DNA of 64,000 nucleotides from Aquitalea aquatilis (GTDB lineage Bacteria; Pseudomonadota; Gammaproteobacteria; Burkholderiales; Chromobacteriaceae), in assembly GCF_005155025.1 (NCBI RefSeq), contig NZ_CP039731.1:3410001-3474000 (forward strand), given 5' to 3'. Below are positions 27,604 to 35,569 of the stretch, piece by piece (position 1 is the stretch's first letter; the number at the start of each line of letters is the position of its first letter). Made by a program: the position numbers and the translations under genes. Below the pieces are notes generated by a model. That model had not been told where the DNA came from. It ran no database searches and was given only the letters and a program-made list of their open reading frames with translations.

Positions 27604-28278
27604 ATGACGCATCCCGGCTCCAACACTACCCAGCAACCACCTCCCCTCACCCTCTACTACCTCGGCCACCCCATCCACCTGTTCCACCACCACGGCCATT
27701 GCTGCCTGCAGGCAGACGACATCCTTGCCCTGTTCGGCCCGCGCCTGCGCCAGCAACTGCAACAAAAACTCGCCCAACAGCATTGCCCGCACGCCCAACA
27801 CAGCAAGACAGATCGCTACTACTCAACGGCCGCACTGCAACATGCATTGCAGCAATGCCACCGCCCCGCCGCGCAACGCCTGCGTCACTGGCTGACCCGG
27901 CAGGTGCTGCCGGCTTTGCATCAATTACCGCCCGCTGCACCACGCTGGGAGCAGGCGCTGGCCATGGCGGCGGAGGCCGGGCAGCAAATCAGCCATGCCG
28001 TGTTGCGCGCCGTGCTGGAACAGGAACAAGGCTGGCAGCACAGCCATTGGCTGCTGACGCTGGATTACACGCCAGACCACCCACGCCGCCATGCCCATGG
28101 CCGGCTGAGCGTGCTGGATAGCCGGGTCACGCCCTTGCAGGCATTGGCGCAGCGCATTGCCGGGCCGGAGGGTTTGGCCAGCAATAATGCCGAGCTGATG
28201 CGACTGGCGGCTGCCTGTCATCAGCAGTTGGCAAAGCGGATGGAGAAACAGGCATGGCGGACGGAGGCGGCGCGCTAG
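27604..28278 (+). CDS. BRO-N-like phage-type protein
   Basis: This 224-aa protein starts at the ATG of MTHPGSNTTQQPP. Residues ~15-105 have the BRO-N/antirepressor arrangement: a beta-type start, then LQADDILALFG, RYYSTAALQHALQQ and RLRHWLTRQVLPAL. The C-terminus is helical. Related proteins occur in prophages and satellites, where they act as antirepressors. It is the last gene of the accessory region and has the high GC of the core. Confidence 0.5.
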   Translation: MTHPGSNTTQQPPPLTLYYLGHPIHLFHHHGHCCLQADDILALFGPRLRQQLQQKLAQQHCPHAQHSKTDRYYSTAALQHALQQCHRPAAQRLRHWLTRQVLPALHQLPPAAPRWEQALAMAAEAGQQISHAVLRAVLEQEQGWQHSHWLLTLDYTPDHPRRHAHGRLSVLDSRVTPLQALAQRIAGPEGLASNNAELMRLAAACHQQLAKRMEKQAWRTEAAR

Positions 28279-28311
28279 ACTGGGCAGCACCACCAGGCAT
28301 GGCCGCAAAAA

Positions 28312-28349
28312 AGTGAAGGAGCGATTGACCACATCATCGCTCCTTCACT
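28312..28349 (+). terminator. Strong hairpin between the BRO-like gene and acr3
   Basis: AGTGAAGGAGCGAT (28312-28325) pairs perfectly with ATCGCTCCTTCACT (28336-28349), a 14-bp stem between convergent genes. It can serve both directions, although the T tract is short. Confidence 0.75.
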
Positions 28350-28386
28350 GTTGCCACACGGTTGCGGCGTGCACATGTCCGCCGTA

Positions 28387-29463
28387 TCAGGCTTGCGGCG
28401 TTTCGTACCAGCCCTTGGATGCATTCACCACCTTCACCACCAGCAGCATGACCGGTACCTCGATCAACACCCCTACCACCGTGGCCAGCGCTGCGCCGGA
28501 CTCGAAGCCAAACAGGCTGATGGCCGCAGCCACCGCCAGCTCGAAGAAATTCGACGCACCAATCAGCGCCGACGGGCAGGCAATATTGTGCTTCTCCCCT
28601 ACCAGCTTGTTCAGCCAGTAGGCCAGTGCCGAGTTGAAAAACACCTGAATCAGGATAGGTACGGCCAGCAGTGCAATCACCAGCGGCTGACGGATGATGG
28701 CCTCCCCCTGAAAAGCAAACAGCAAAACCAGTGTGGCCAGCAGCGCAGTGATGGACCACGGCCCGATCCTCGCCATGGCCGCATCAAAGGCTTGCTGCCC
28801 CTTGGCCAGCAGTAGCTTGCGCCACAGCTGCGCCAGGATGACGGGGATGACGATGTAGAGCAGCACCGAAGTCAGCAGCGTGGCCCAGGGCACGGTAATC
28901 GACGAGATGCCGAGCAGGAGCGCCACGATGGGCGCAAACGCGAAGACCATGATGGTGTCGTTCATCGCCACCTGGGATAGCGTGAACAGCGGGTCACCAT
29001 TGGACAGCCGGCTCCACACGAAAACCATGGCGGTGCAAGGCGCGGCGGCCAGCAGGATCAGCCCTGCAATGTAGCTGTCGAGTTGATCGGCCGGCAGCAG
29101 CGGCGCAAACCAGTGGCGGATGAACAGCCAGCCCAGGAAAGCCATGGAAAACGGCTTGACCAACCAGTTAACAAATAGCGTGACGCCAATGCCGCGCACA
29201 TGCTGCCTGACCTCATGCAGGGCAGCAAAATCCACCTTGACCAGCATCGGGATAATCATCACCCAGATGAGCAGACCGACCGGCAGATTCACCTGGGCCA
29301 CTTCCATATGCCCAATGGCCTTGAACAATCCGGGCGCAAGCTGCCCCGCACCGATACCGGCCACGATGCAGAGAAAAACCCACACCGTCAGGTAGCGCTC
29401 GAAAATGCTCATCGGCGTACCGGCAGCCGGCTTGGCCGTCACTTCACACGGGGTATTCGTCAT
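28387..29463 (-). CDS. acr3: ACR3-family arsenite efflux transporter
   Basis: This 358-aa inner-membrane protein with about ten hydrophobic segments exports arsenite. Family markers include AAAPCTAMVFVWSRL, with the conserved Cys, and SNFFELAVAAAISLFG near the C-terminus. The start at 29463 has AAGGAG upstream; an in-frame ATG at 29469 is less well placed. It is the last gene of arsR-arsC-acr3, 9 bases after arsC. Confidence 0.93.
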   Translation of the reverse strand: MTNTPCEVTAKPAAGTPMSIFERYLTVWVFLCIVAGIGAGQLAPGLFKAIGHMEVAQVNLPVGLLIWVMIIPMLVKVDFAALHEVRQHVRGIGVTLFVNWLVKPFSMAFLGWLFIRHWFAPLLPADQLDSYIAGLILLAAAPCTAMVFVWSRLSNGDPLFTLSQVAMNDTIMVFAFAPIVALLLGISSITVPWATLLTSVLLYIVIPVILAQLWRKLLLAKGQQAFDAAMARIGPWSITALLATLVLLFAFQGEAIIRQPLVIALLAVPILIQVFFNSALAYWLNKLVGEKHNIACPSALIGASNFFELAVAAAISLFGFESGAALATVVGVLIEVPVMLLVVKVVNASKGWYETPQA

Positions 29464-29472
29464 GAGCACTCC

Positions 29473-29895
29473 TTATAAGCCAAGGGCTGCACGCACAGCC
29501 GGTACCAGACGGGCACGGATGTCATCGCGCACAGCCAGAAAGCTTTCCAGCGGCTCGCCATGCGGGTCATGAAAGCCAATATGGATACGCTTCACTGGCC
29601 GCGGGAAAATGGGGCAACTTTCCTTGGCGTTGTCGCAGACGCTGACCACCAGGTCGATGTCCTGATCCATCACCGCCTCGACAGTCTTGGGAAACAAACC
29701 ATCAGTCGGCAAACCGGCTTGCTGCAGCGCCTCGATGGCACCATCGGCCACCTTGGGCTGGGGACTGGTCCCGGCAGAGATGGCACGCACCAGGCCGGCC
29801 AGTTCGTGATTAAGAATCGCCTCCCCCATCTGGGAGCGACAGGAATTGCCCGTGCACAGGACAAGGACGGTTTTAGCTGTAGTCATGGTTTTCAT
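29473..29895 (-). CDS. arsC: Arsenate reductase, LMW-phosphatase type
   Basis: This 140-aa enzyme reduces arsenate to arsenite for export. The P-loop CTGNSCRS near the N-terminus and the later Cys in VSVCDNAKESCPIF give the cysteine relay of the thioredoxin-coupled class. The ATG at 29895 overlaps the arsR stop (ATGA), so translation is coupled. An alternative start is 9 bases downstream. Confidence 0.93.
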   Translation of the reverse strand: MKTMTTAKTVLVLCTGNSCRSQMGEAILNHELAGLVRAISAGTSPQPKVADGAIEALQQAGLPTDGLFPKTVEAVMDQDIDLVVSVCDNAKESCPIFPRPVKRIHIGFHDPHGEPLESFLAVRDDIRARLVPAVRAALGL

Positions 29896-30251
29896 TCCGG
29901 AGAAGCAGGATTCTGGCTGCAACACGTTTCCGTCGTATCACAAGCTGCCGTCTTGGGCAGACAGGCCTTGCCCTGGCAACAATTATTGGTCAGGAAAGCA
30001 ATGAGATCATCCATCGTCCCGTACTCGGCAGAGTAGTGAATAAACCGGCTCTCCCGCTCGCCCTTGATCAGGCCGACACGGCTAAGGTGGGATAGATGGA
30101 ATGACAGCGTGGCATTGGGAATGCTCAACTGTTCGCCAATGGCGGAGGCATTTATTCCCTTGGGGCCAGCCTCTACCAGCAAACGGAAGATCGCAAGGCG
30201 TGACTCATGCCCAAGGGCAGCAAGAATTTCAGCGGCGTTTAATGTTTCCAT
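29892..30251 (-). CDS. arsR: ArsR-family arsenic repressor
   Basis: This 119-aa winged-helix protein reads LAALGHESRLAIFRLLVEAG, then ATLSFHLSHLSRVGLI for the recognition helix. The C-terminal Cys cluster (NNCCQGKACLP, AACDTTETCC) is a likely arsenite-binding site of the C-terminal type. The ATG at 30249-30251 lies within two bases of a perfect palindromic operator, and the promoter spacing predicts a transcript that begins at or next to the start codon. Confidence 0.92.
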   Translation of the reverse strand: METLNAAEILAALGHESRLAIFRLLVEAGPKGINASAIGEQLSIPNATLSFHLSHLSRVGLIKGERESRFIHYSAEYGTMDDLIAFLTNNCCQGKACLPKTAACDTTETCCSQNPASPE

Positions 30252-30286
30252 ATTTCCATTTTTATGGAAATATAAAGCAAAGTCAA
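30250..30286 (-). promoter_or_regulatory. ars operator and promoter
   Basis: ATATTTCCAT (30250-30259) and ATGGAAATAT (30264-30273) form a perfect 10-bp inverted repeat. On the minus strand TTGACT (30286-30281) and an A-rich -10 (about 30264-30258) are 16-17 bp apart, and the palindrome covers the -10 and the start point. Repression by ArsR at this site is the expected control. Confidence 0.75.
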
Positions 30287-30326
30287 ATGACGTTCCAATG
30301 CTTCACATCGAAAGAAGCGGACTGCT

Positions 30327-30374
30327 ACATCGGTCATTCCGCCATATCGTTTTCTGCTTATGGCAGACCGATGT
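30327..30374. repeat. Two-step inverted repeat upstream of the ars operon
   Basis: ACATCGGTC (30327-30335) pairs with GACCGATGT (30366-30374), and inside it GCCATA (30341-30346) pairs with TATGGC (30359-30364) around a 12-base loop. It lies between the ars promoter and the ssrA terminator. Its role is unknown. Confidence 0.6.
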
Positions 30375-30389
30375 GGCAGCAAGCAAAGA

Positions 30390-30433
30390 AAAAGCCAGCA
30401 GATCAGCGGAAATCCGCGTCAGTGCTGGCTTTT
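30390..30433 (-). terminator. Terminator of ssrA
   Basis: AAAAGCCAGCA (30390-30400) pairs with TGCTGGCTTTT (30423-30433). On the minus strand the hairpin ends in a U tract, 9 bases beyond the tmRNA 3' end. Confidence 0.75.
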
Positions 30434-30441
30434 AGAGGTTC

Positions 30442-30806
30442 TGGTGGAGGCGGCGGGAATCGAACCCGCGTCCGAAAGTCCTCTACGGTGAGTTCTACAT
30501 ACTTAGTCGTGTCATTTGGATTTAACCTCTGCCACGCCGACGGACAGGCTGGACTTTGGCGAGTTACCTTGAGTTTCGCACAGTACCAAGTAACCCGGCA
30601 CAGCACTAGCAGATGTAGAGTGACACTACAGGGTTTTGACGCCCCCGGCCCATCTGCGAACCGTTGTAGTGTCTAGCCGGCCGTTAGGCTGCTAGAGCGT
30701 AAGTTTCGTCGTTTGCGACTAAAAAAATTCAGCTTTTTACGGGGTGACTGAAATCCCGGTATGCCCTCATCCGCTTCGCAACCCCCGTCGAAACCAGGTC
30801 GCCCCC
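30442..30806 (-). ncRNA. ssrA: Transfer-messenger RNA (tmRNA)
   Basis: The 365-nt RNA begins GGGGGCGACCTGG and ends with TTCGATTCCC...CCTCCACCA; the ends pair as a tRNA-like acceptor stem. The T-arm GGCGGGAATCGAACCCGC is visible on the plus strand. The tag frame encodes ANDETYALAA followed by TAA, the tag seen in many beta- and gammaproteobacteria. tmRNA rescues stalled ribosomes with SmpB. Its 3' end faces the accessory region and is a common integrase target, but no integrase or att duplication was seen here. Confidence 0.97.
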
Positions 30807-30906
30807 AGATAAGACTGACAAGTATACAGCCAAACACTCGCTGCGGCTAGTCCGCCAGCCGCCTGGGATCAACGCACGGCAAGCCGTCCCGCAGCCCGCC
30901 GTGGGC

Positions 30907-31341
30907 TTAGCGCTTGAAGGCCAGCACCACTACCCCGCAGGCCACCAGGGCGATGCCCAGCCATTCTCGCGGGGCCGGGCGCTCACCCAGAAAGATCACA
31001 GCAAACACCGCTACCAGCACCAGGCTCAGCTTGTCGACCGGGGCCACTTTCGATGCCTCGCCCATTTGCAGCGCACGGAAATAACAGGCCCAGGACAGGC
31101 CGGTTGCAATGCCGGACAGGCCCAGAAACAACCAGGTCTTGCCCGACAGCTGCAAGGGATTGCTCCATTTGCCGCCAAGCCAGACAAACAGCGACAACAC
31201 CACGCCGATAATGCCGGTGCGGATCAGCGTGGCCAGGTCGGAATCCACACCACGAATGCCTACCTTGGCAAAAATAGCCGTCAGCGCGGCAAACACCGCC
31301 GACAACAAGGCCCAGAACAACCAGCTGGCCGTTCCGATCAT
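30907..31341 (-). CDS. EamA-like small transporter
   Basis: This 144-aa membrane protein has about five hydrophobic segments and one EamA repeat (LLSAVFAALTAIFAKVG, SWACYFRALQMGEASKVAPV, IFLGERPAPREWLGIALV). Half-size DMT proteins of this kind act as dimers. The substrate is unknown. Confidence 0.85.
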   Translation of the reverse strand: MIGTASWLFWALLSAVFAALTAIFAKVGIRGVDSDLATLIRTGIIGVVLSLFVWLGGKWSNPLQLSGKTWLFLGLSGIATGLSWACYFRALQMGEASKVAPVDKLSLVLVAVFAVIFLGERPAPREWLGIALVACGVVVLAFKR

Positions 31342-31432
31342 GATTTTCTCTCCTTCATTGAAGCGTGCGCTATCCGGCCAGCGCCGTCCGGCCTAAAATG
31401 GGCGCTCAAACATTACATCTTTAGCTGCCGGC

Positions 31433-31567
31433 ATGTCTCAATCCAGAACCATACTCCTGCTCGCCCTGCTACTGGCGCTGGCCTTGCTGGCCGGGCACCG
31501 CCAGGAAAACAAGCCGGCCAGCCCAGCACAAACCCGGCTGATCAAGAACATCATCCGCATTCTGTAA
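31433..31567 (+). CDS. Small single-pass membrane protein
   Basis: The frame encodes 44 residues, with a Leu/Ala-rich segment (ILLLALLLALALLAGH) and a basic tail (TRLIKNIIRIL). It lies in the gap between divergent genes. No family is recognised and coding status is uncertain. Confidence 0.35.
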   Translation: MSQSRTILLLALLLALALLAGHRQENKPASPAQTRLIKNIIRIL

Positions 31568-31635
31568 TGCACAACGCGCACGGCACGTGCCAGTAACAGG
31601 CACTGCCCCGTGGCGAGAAACATCAAGGACAGACC

Positions 31636-32271
31636 ATGATTTCTGCTTCCACCCTGTTGCTGTTTATGGTGACCGTACTGCTGCTGTTTTTGTCGCCGGG
31701 GCCGAATATGGCTTTTGTGTTGTCCTATTCCACCACCATGGGCCGCTCGGGCGGCTTGGCTGCCGCACTGGGCATTGCCGTGGCCGACATGGTGTTCACC
31801 ATCCTGACCGCCAGCGGTATTACCGCCATGCTGGCGGGCTGGCCGCCGATGTTCGACCTACTGCGCCTGGGCGGGGCGGCCTATCTGCTATGGCTGGCAT
31901 GGAAATCCTGGCGGGCTGGCGGCATGCTGGCCCTGCTGGGCGGCGAGCGTCGCAGCCACCGCCAGGTGGTACGCATGGCGATGTTGAACAGCCTGCTCAA
32001 CCCCAAGGCGCTGCTGTTTTTCATGGTATTCCTGCCGCAATTTGTCAACATCGCTCAGGGCCATGTTGCGCAGCAGGTATTGCTGCTGGGACTGGTGCTG
32101 GCGGTGACCGGCCTTGCTTTCAATGCAGTACTGGCGCAGTTCAGCGGGGCATTGGGCCGCTATTTGCAGTCGCAACCGCGCTTTGCGCTGTGGCAAGGGC
32201 GGGCGCTGACGCTGGTGTTTCTCGGCCTGGCCGCCCGGCTGCTACTGCTGCAACGACCGGGCCAGCCCTGA
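31636..32271 (+). CDS. LysE/RhtB-family amino-acid exporter
   Basis: This 211-aa inner-membrane protein has six hydrophobic segments. The family signature is near the N-terminus (LFLSPGPNMAFVLSYS), followed by GIAVADMVFTI and LLNPKALLFFMVFLPQFV. It exports amino acids or related compounds; the substrate cannot be assigned. Confidence 0.92.
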   Translation: MISASTLLLFMVTVLLLFLSPGPNMAFVLSYSTTMGRSGGLAAALGIAVADMVFTILTASGITAMLAGWPPMFDLLRLGGAAYLLWLAWKSWRAGGMLALLGGERRSHRQVVRMAMLNSLLNPKALLFFMVFLPQFVNIAQGHVAQQVLLLGLVLAVTGLAFNAVLAQFSGALGRYLQSQPRFALWQGRALTLVFLGLAARLLLLQRPGQP

Positions 32272-32279
32272 ACCAGGGC

Positions 32280-32915
32280 TCAATCGATAGCGTCGGCATA
32301 CCAGCGGCTTGCCGCCATGTCGTCTTCCAGTGCCAGTAATACGGCAGCGCTTAACTCCTGCACTGTGCCATCCAGTCCATGCTGGCGATAGCCCAGTGCC
32401 GTGCCGCGCTGCAAGGCTTCCGCCGCCATGGTAATGGCCAGATCCTGCGGCAGCTCTGCCGCCGCACTCTGGCAAGCCGTGGCAGAAAACGAGTGGGCCT
32501 TGCGGCAGCCGGCCGGCCGCCACGGATAAATGCTGCACAGCGCATCCTGCAAGAACGCACAAGGTGGCCGCACCGCGCCGCCTTGCGCCAGCAAGAGCTG
32601 CTGCTGGCGCAGTGCCTGCAGCAACTGCTCGAGACGGTCGGCCGGCCCACTACGCAACTGCTGCGCAATCAGCAAGGCTTCAGCCGGTGCCACCTCCACC
32701 CGCAGGCTACAGCAGCTGGCACACCCCGCGCGGCAAGCCACTGGCTCGCCACGCAAGGCCGCCTGCGCCATGGTTTGATCGATGCCACGATGCAGATTGC
32801 CGACAAATGCAACGGCATAAGCGACGCCAGGATTGGCTTGTAACTCAGCAGCCACCCGCGCCCCCACCCGCTCTATTGAAGCCTGCAAGGCAGCCGCTTC
32901 ATCGGCGTGCAGCAT
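32280..32915 (-). CDS. YkgJ-family cysteine-cluster protein
   Basis: This 211-aa cytosolic protein has the metal-binding pattern CRAGCASCCSLRVEV, then CAFLQDALCSIYPWRPAGCR, typical of the YkgJ/CxxCxxCC family. I chose the ATG at 32915 because GGGAGG lies 6 bases upstream; the frame is open to 33032. The function of the family is not established. Confidence 0.8.
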   Translation of the reverse strand: MLHADEAAALQASIERVGARVAAELQANPGVAYAVAFVGNLHRGIDQTMAQAALRGEPVACRAGCASCCSLRVEVAPAEALLIAQQLRSGPADRLEQLLQALRQQQLLLAQGGAVRPPCAFLQDALCSIYPWRPAGCRKAHSFSATACQSAAAELPQDLAITMAAEALQRGTALGYRQHGLDGTVQELSAAVLLALEDDMAASRWYADAID

Positions 32916-33135
32916 AGCCATCCTCCCTATCGTTTCAGTCATTCCAGCCCGGGTCTGCGGTTGATTATAGCGCGCAGGATGCCGGCCGAACGCGGCAATC
33001 CGGCACCCGCGCCAGCAGCAAAACCAACGCATGTTTTAATTTATTGATCATGATCATGCCGGCTGCAGGCAGCGTATGCAGCCCGAGCGGGCATGGTTAA
33101 AATAATGCCAATGACAAAGCAAAGCACAACAGACC

Positions 33136-33399
33136 ATGACGGAAACCGACATTGTCCGACTGATCCGGGATCTCGATACTGCCACGGAGCGGGCCATTCT
33201 GGCCGAGCTGGCGCTGCTGCTGGGTGCCAGCCATCTGGGCAGCCAGCTCAAGCTGGACGATCTGCAAACGCTCAGCCATCCGGCGCGCAGCGTTTTCAAT
33301 GAACTCTGCGAACTGATTGGCGCGCAGGCCCAGCAGCCGTTCAGCGCCAACACCACGGGCGCCCTGCTGGCCATTCTCACCACTACCAGCCAGACCTGA
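33136..33399 (+). CDS. Conserved-looking small protein
   Basis: This 87-aa helical, acidic protein (MTETDIVRLIRDLDTATERA) has no membrane segment and no motif I can name. Codon use is like the core genome and the frame fills the gap well, so it is likely real. Confidence 0.55.
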   Translation: MTETDIVRLIRDLDTATERAILAELALLLGASHLGSQLKLDDLQTLSHPARSVFNELCELIGAQAQQPFSANTTGALLAILTTTSQT

Positions 33400-33477
33400 T
33401 CCGGCAAGCTTAAGCCTGCCTTAAGCCATCCCCGGTGATAATCCGCGCGGGGAATAAACCCCTTCAGGAGATCAATC

Positions 33478-33666
33478 ATGGTATCGGGTATCGGCAATAT
33501 CGGTAGTACTGCGCCCTCCCAGCTCTTGCGCCCCGTCAGCCAGCCACTGGCCACACGCGGCGGCGATAGCGATGGCGACAGTGACGGCAGCAAGCCTGGC
33601 GTAGCAGAAAGCAAAAACCGCCCGGTTTCTGCCACCATCGGCAATACCATCAACACCACGGCCTGA
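33478..33666 (+). CDS. Small low-complexity protein
   Basis: This 62-aa Ser/Asp/Gly-rich protein (GGDSDGDSDGSK in the middle) has no signal peptide. AGGAG lies 6-7 bases before the ATG and a terminator follows the stop, so it looks like a complete small transcription unit. Function unknown. Confidence 0.55.
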   Translation: MVSGIGNIGSTAPSQLLRPVSQPLATRGGDSDGDSDGSKPGVAESKNRPVSATIGNTINTTA

Positions 33667-33694
33667 GATTCCTGCGGAACTCCTGCCACACCCG

Positions 33695-33716
33695 GCCCGC
33701 TTGCGCGGGCTTTTTT
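33695..33716 (+). terminator. Rho-independent terminator
   Basis: GCCCGC-TTGC-GCGGGC followed by six T residues, 28 bases after the 62-aa gene. Confidence 0.9.
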
Positions 33717-33780
33717 CTGTCTGCCACCATCATGTCCGCATGAAAAAATCGGCCCGGGCCGCGTGCTCATCTGCTATATT

Positions 33781-33793
33781 TTGATTGTGTACA
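33781..33793 (+). promoter_or_regulatory. Element shared by both S24-peptidase genes
   Basis: TTGATTGTGTACA lies 18 bases before the umuD ATG. The identical 13-mer, inverted, is at 56974-56986 before the second UmuD-like gene. It is a candidate binding site of a common SOS-type repressor, different from the E. coli LexA box. Confidence 0.5.
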
Positions 33794-33811
33794 TTTTCAA
33801 AACCATCCGCC

Positions 33812-34240
33812 ATGTCTGACATCACCCTGTGCGGCCGCATCACGACCACCCAGCCCTGCAGCTTGCCGCTGGCCGGCATGGGTATCCGCGCCGGCTTCCC
33901 TTCCCCGGCTGACGACTACCTCGACAGCAGCATCGACCTCAATGGCTACCTGATGAGCGATCCCGATGCCTGCTTTGTAGTGCGGGTACAGGGCGACTCG
34001 ATGAGCGGAGCCGGCATCATGGAGGGTGACTTGCTGATCGTCGACAAGGGCCGCCCGGCGCTGCATGGCGATATCGTGGTGGCGGTAGTGGATGGAGACT
34101 TCACCGTCAAACGCCTGCACCGCCGCGATGGCCGGCTGGCTTTGCGGCCGGAAAATCCGGCCTATCCGGTACTGGTGCCACAGAATGAACAGGAACTGCT
34201 GATCTGGGGCGTGGTGTGCGGCTGCGTCCGGCGCTACTGA
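33812..34240 (+). CDS. umuD: DNA polymerase V autoproteolytic subunit UmuD
   Basis: This 142-aa S24 peptidase has a cleavage site RAG-FPSP near residue 25, nucleophile Ser in VRVQGDSMSGAGI and catalytic Lys in DFTVKRLH. RecA-stimulated self-cleavage gives UmuD', which joins UmuC in error-prone polymerase V. Start at ATG 33812 (MSDITLCGR). The stop overlaps the umuC start (TGATG). Confidence 0.92.
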   Translation: MSDITLCGRITTTQPCSLPLAGMGIRAGFPSPADDYLDSSIDLNGYLMSDPDACFVVRVQGDSMSGAGIMEGDLLIVDKGRPALHGDIVVAVVDGDFTVKRLHRRDGRLALRPENPAYPVLVPQNEQELLIWGVVCGCVRRY

Positions 34241-35568
34241 TGAGCCGCTTTGCCCTGGTGGATGGCAACAGTTTCTATACCAGCTGTGAGCGGGTATTCC
34301 GGCCCGACCTGATCGGCAAGCCCATCATCGTGCTGTCGAATAACGATGGCTGCGTGGTGGCGCGTTCAGCCGAGGCCAAGGCCATCGGCATCCCCGCCTT
34401 CCAGCCCTACTACCAAGTACAGGGCCTGTGCCGCAAACACCGGGTCACGGTGTTTTCCAGCAATTACACCCTGTATGGCGACATGTCGCGCCGCATGATG
34501 AATATCCTAGCGCGCTTCGCGCCGCAGCAGGACATTTACAGCATCGATGAGTGTTTTCTGGAACTGAGCGGCATGGCCTCTCCTCAGGCCCATGGCCAGC
34601 GCATCCGCCAGACCCTGCTGGACAAGCTGGGCCTGCCCAGCTGCGTGGGCATTGGCCCCAGCAAGACGCTGGCCAAGCTGGCCAACCATGTAGCCAAGCA
34701 ACAAGCACACTGGCAAGGCGTATTCGACTGGACCGAGCTGACCCCGGCCGAGGCGGAGCGCCTGCTGGCCAGCATGGATGTGCGCGAAGTATGGGGCGTG
34801 GGGCGGCGACTGGCGGAAAAGCTGCACCAGCTGCGCATACGCAGCGCGCTGGATCTGCAAAGGGCTGACGCCCGCCAGCTCAAGCGCCACTTCAACGTGG
34901 TGCTGGAACGCACCGTGGCCGAGCTCAACGGCGTATCCTGCCTGGCGCTGGATGATGTCGCCAGCAGCAAGCAGCACATCATTTCCAGCCGCAGCTTCAG
35001 CCGCCAGGTCCGCAGCCTGCCACCGCTAGCGGCCAGCATCGCCCATCACATTGCACGTGCGGCAGAAAAGCTGCGCGCCCAGGGCAGCACGGCAGCGATG
35101 ATAGGCGTGAGCATCCAGACCAACGCTTATGGCAGCGCGGCCCCCTATCGCGGCTATACCTGCATTCCGCTACTGCAGGCCAGCGACGACACCCTCAGCC
35201 TGAACCAGGCAGCACAGACCGCGCTGCGTCAGTTGTTCCGGCCCGGCCTGCGTTATCACAAGGCCGGGGTGATGCTGATGGAAATCGGTGACAAGGCCAT
35301 CCAGCAGCAGGATATGTTCGCCCCTGCGCCAGACCCGCGCCGCGCCCGGCTGATGGCCACCATCGACCAGCTCAACCGGCGACTGGGCAAAGGCAGCATC
35401 CGGCTGGCCATCGAAGATATCAGCCAGGATTGGCAGATGCGCCAGGCCATGCGCTCGCCCTGCTACAGCACCGACCCACAGCAGGCCATCACGACCCATC
35501 AGCCGTCGTATGCCAGCGCGCCAGCCGGCTACCGCCTGCACTGGCCACGCAAGCTGCCCGGCAGCTAA
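34240..35568 (+). CDS. umuC: DNA polymerase V catalytic subunit UmuC
   Basis: This 442-aa Y-family polymerase has ALVDGNSFYTSCERVF (first catalytic Asp), VVARSAEAKA, and YSIDECFLEL with the paired acidic residues. A helix-hairpin-helix, a little-finger domain and a DUF4113-like tail ending in the C-terminal region follow. It performs translesion synthesis with UmuD'. Start at 34240, which places DGNSFY at the normal position. Confidence 0.95.
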   Translation: MSRFALVDGNSFYTSCERVFRPDLIGKPIIVLSNNDGCVVARSAEAKAIGIPAFQPYYQVQGLCRKHRVTVFSSNYTLYGDMSRRMMNILARFAPQQDIYSIDECFLELSGMASPQAHGQRIRQTLLDKLGLPSCVGIGPSKTLAKLANHVAKQQAHWQGVFDWTELTPAEAERLLASMDVREVWGVGRRLAEKLHQLRIRSALDLQRADARQLKRHFNVVLERTVAELNGVSCLALDDVASSKQHIISSRSFSRQVRSLPPLAASIAHHIARAAEKLRAQGSTAAMIGVSIQTNAYGSAAPYRGYTCIPLLQASDDTLSLNQAAQTALRQLFRPGLRYHKAGVMLMEIGDKAIQQQDMFAPAPDPRRARLMATIDQLNRRLGKGSIRLAIEDISQDWQMRQAMRSPCYSTDPQQAITTHQPSYASAPAGYRLHWPRKLPGS

Positions 35569-35569
35569 C

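Noticed and set aside
30442-30806. Island integrated in ssrA
   Set aside because: The 3' end of ssrA faces the accessory region, but no integrase, no duplicated 3' end of ssrA and an intact ars operon between them were seen.
33043-33065. Palindrome TGATCATGATCA upstream of the 87-aa gene
   Set aside because: Short self-complementary sequence with no second copy and no clear promoter; too weak to call an operator.
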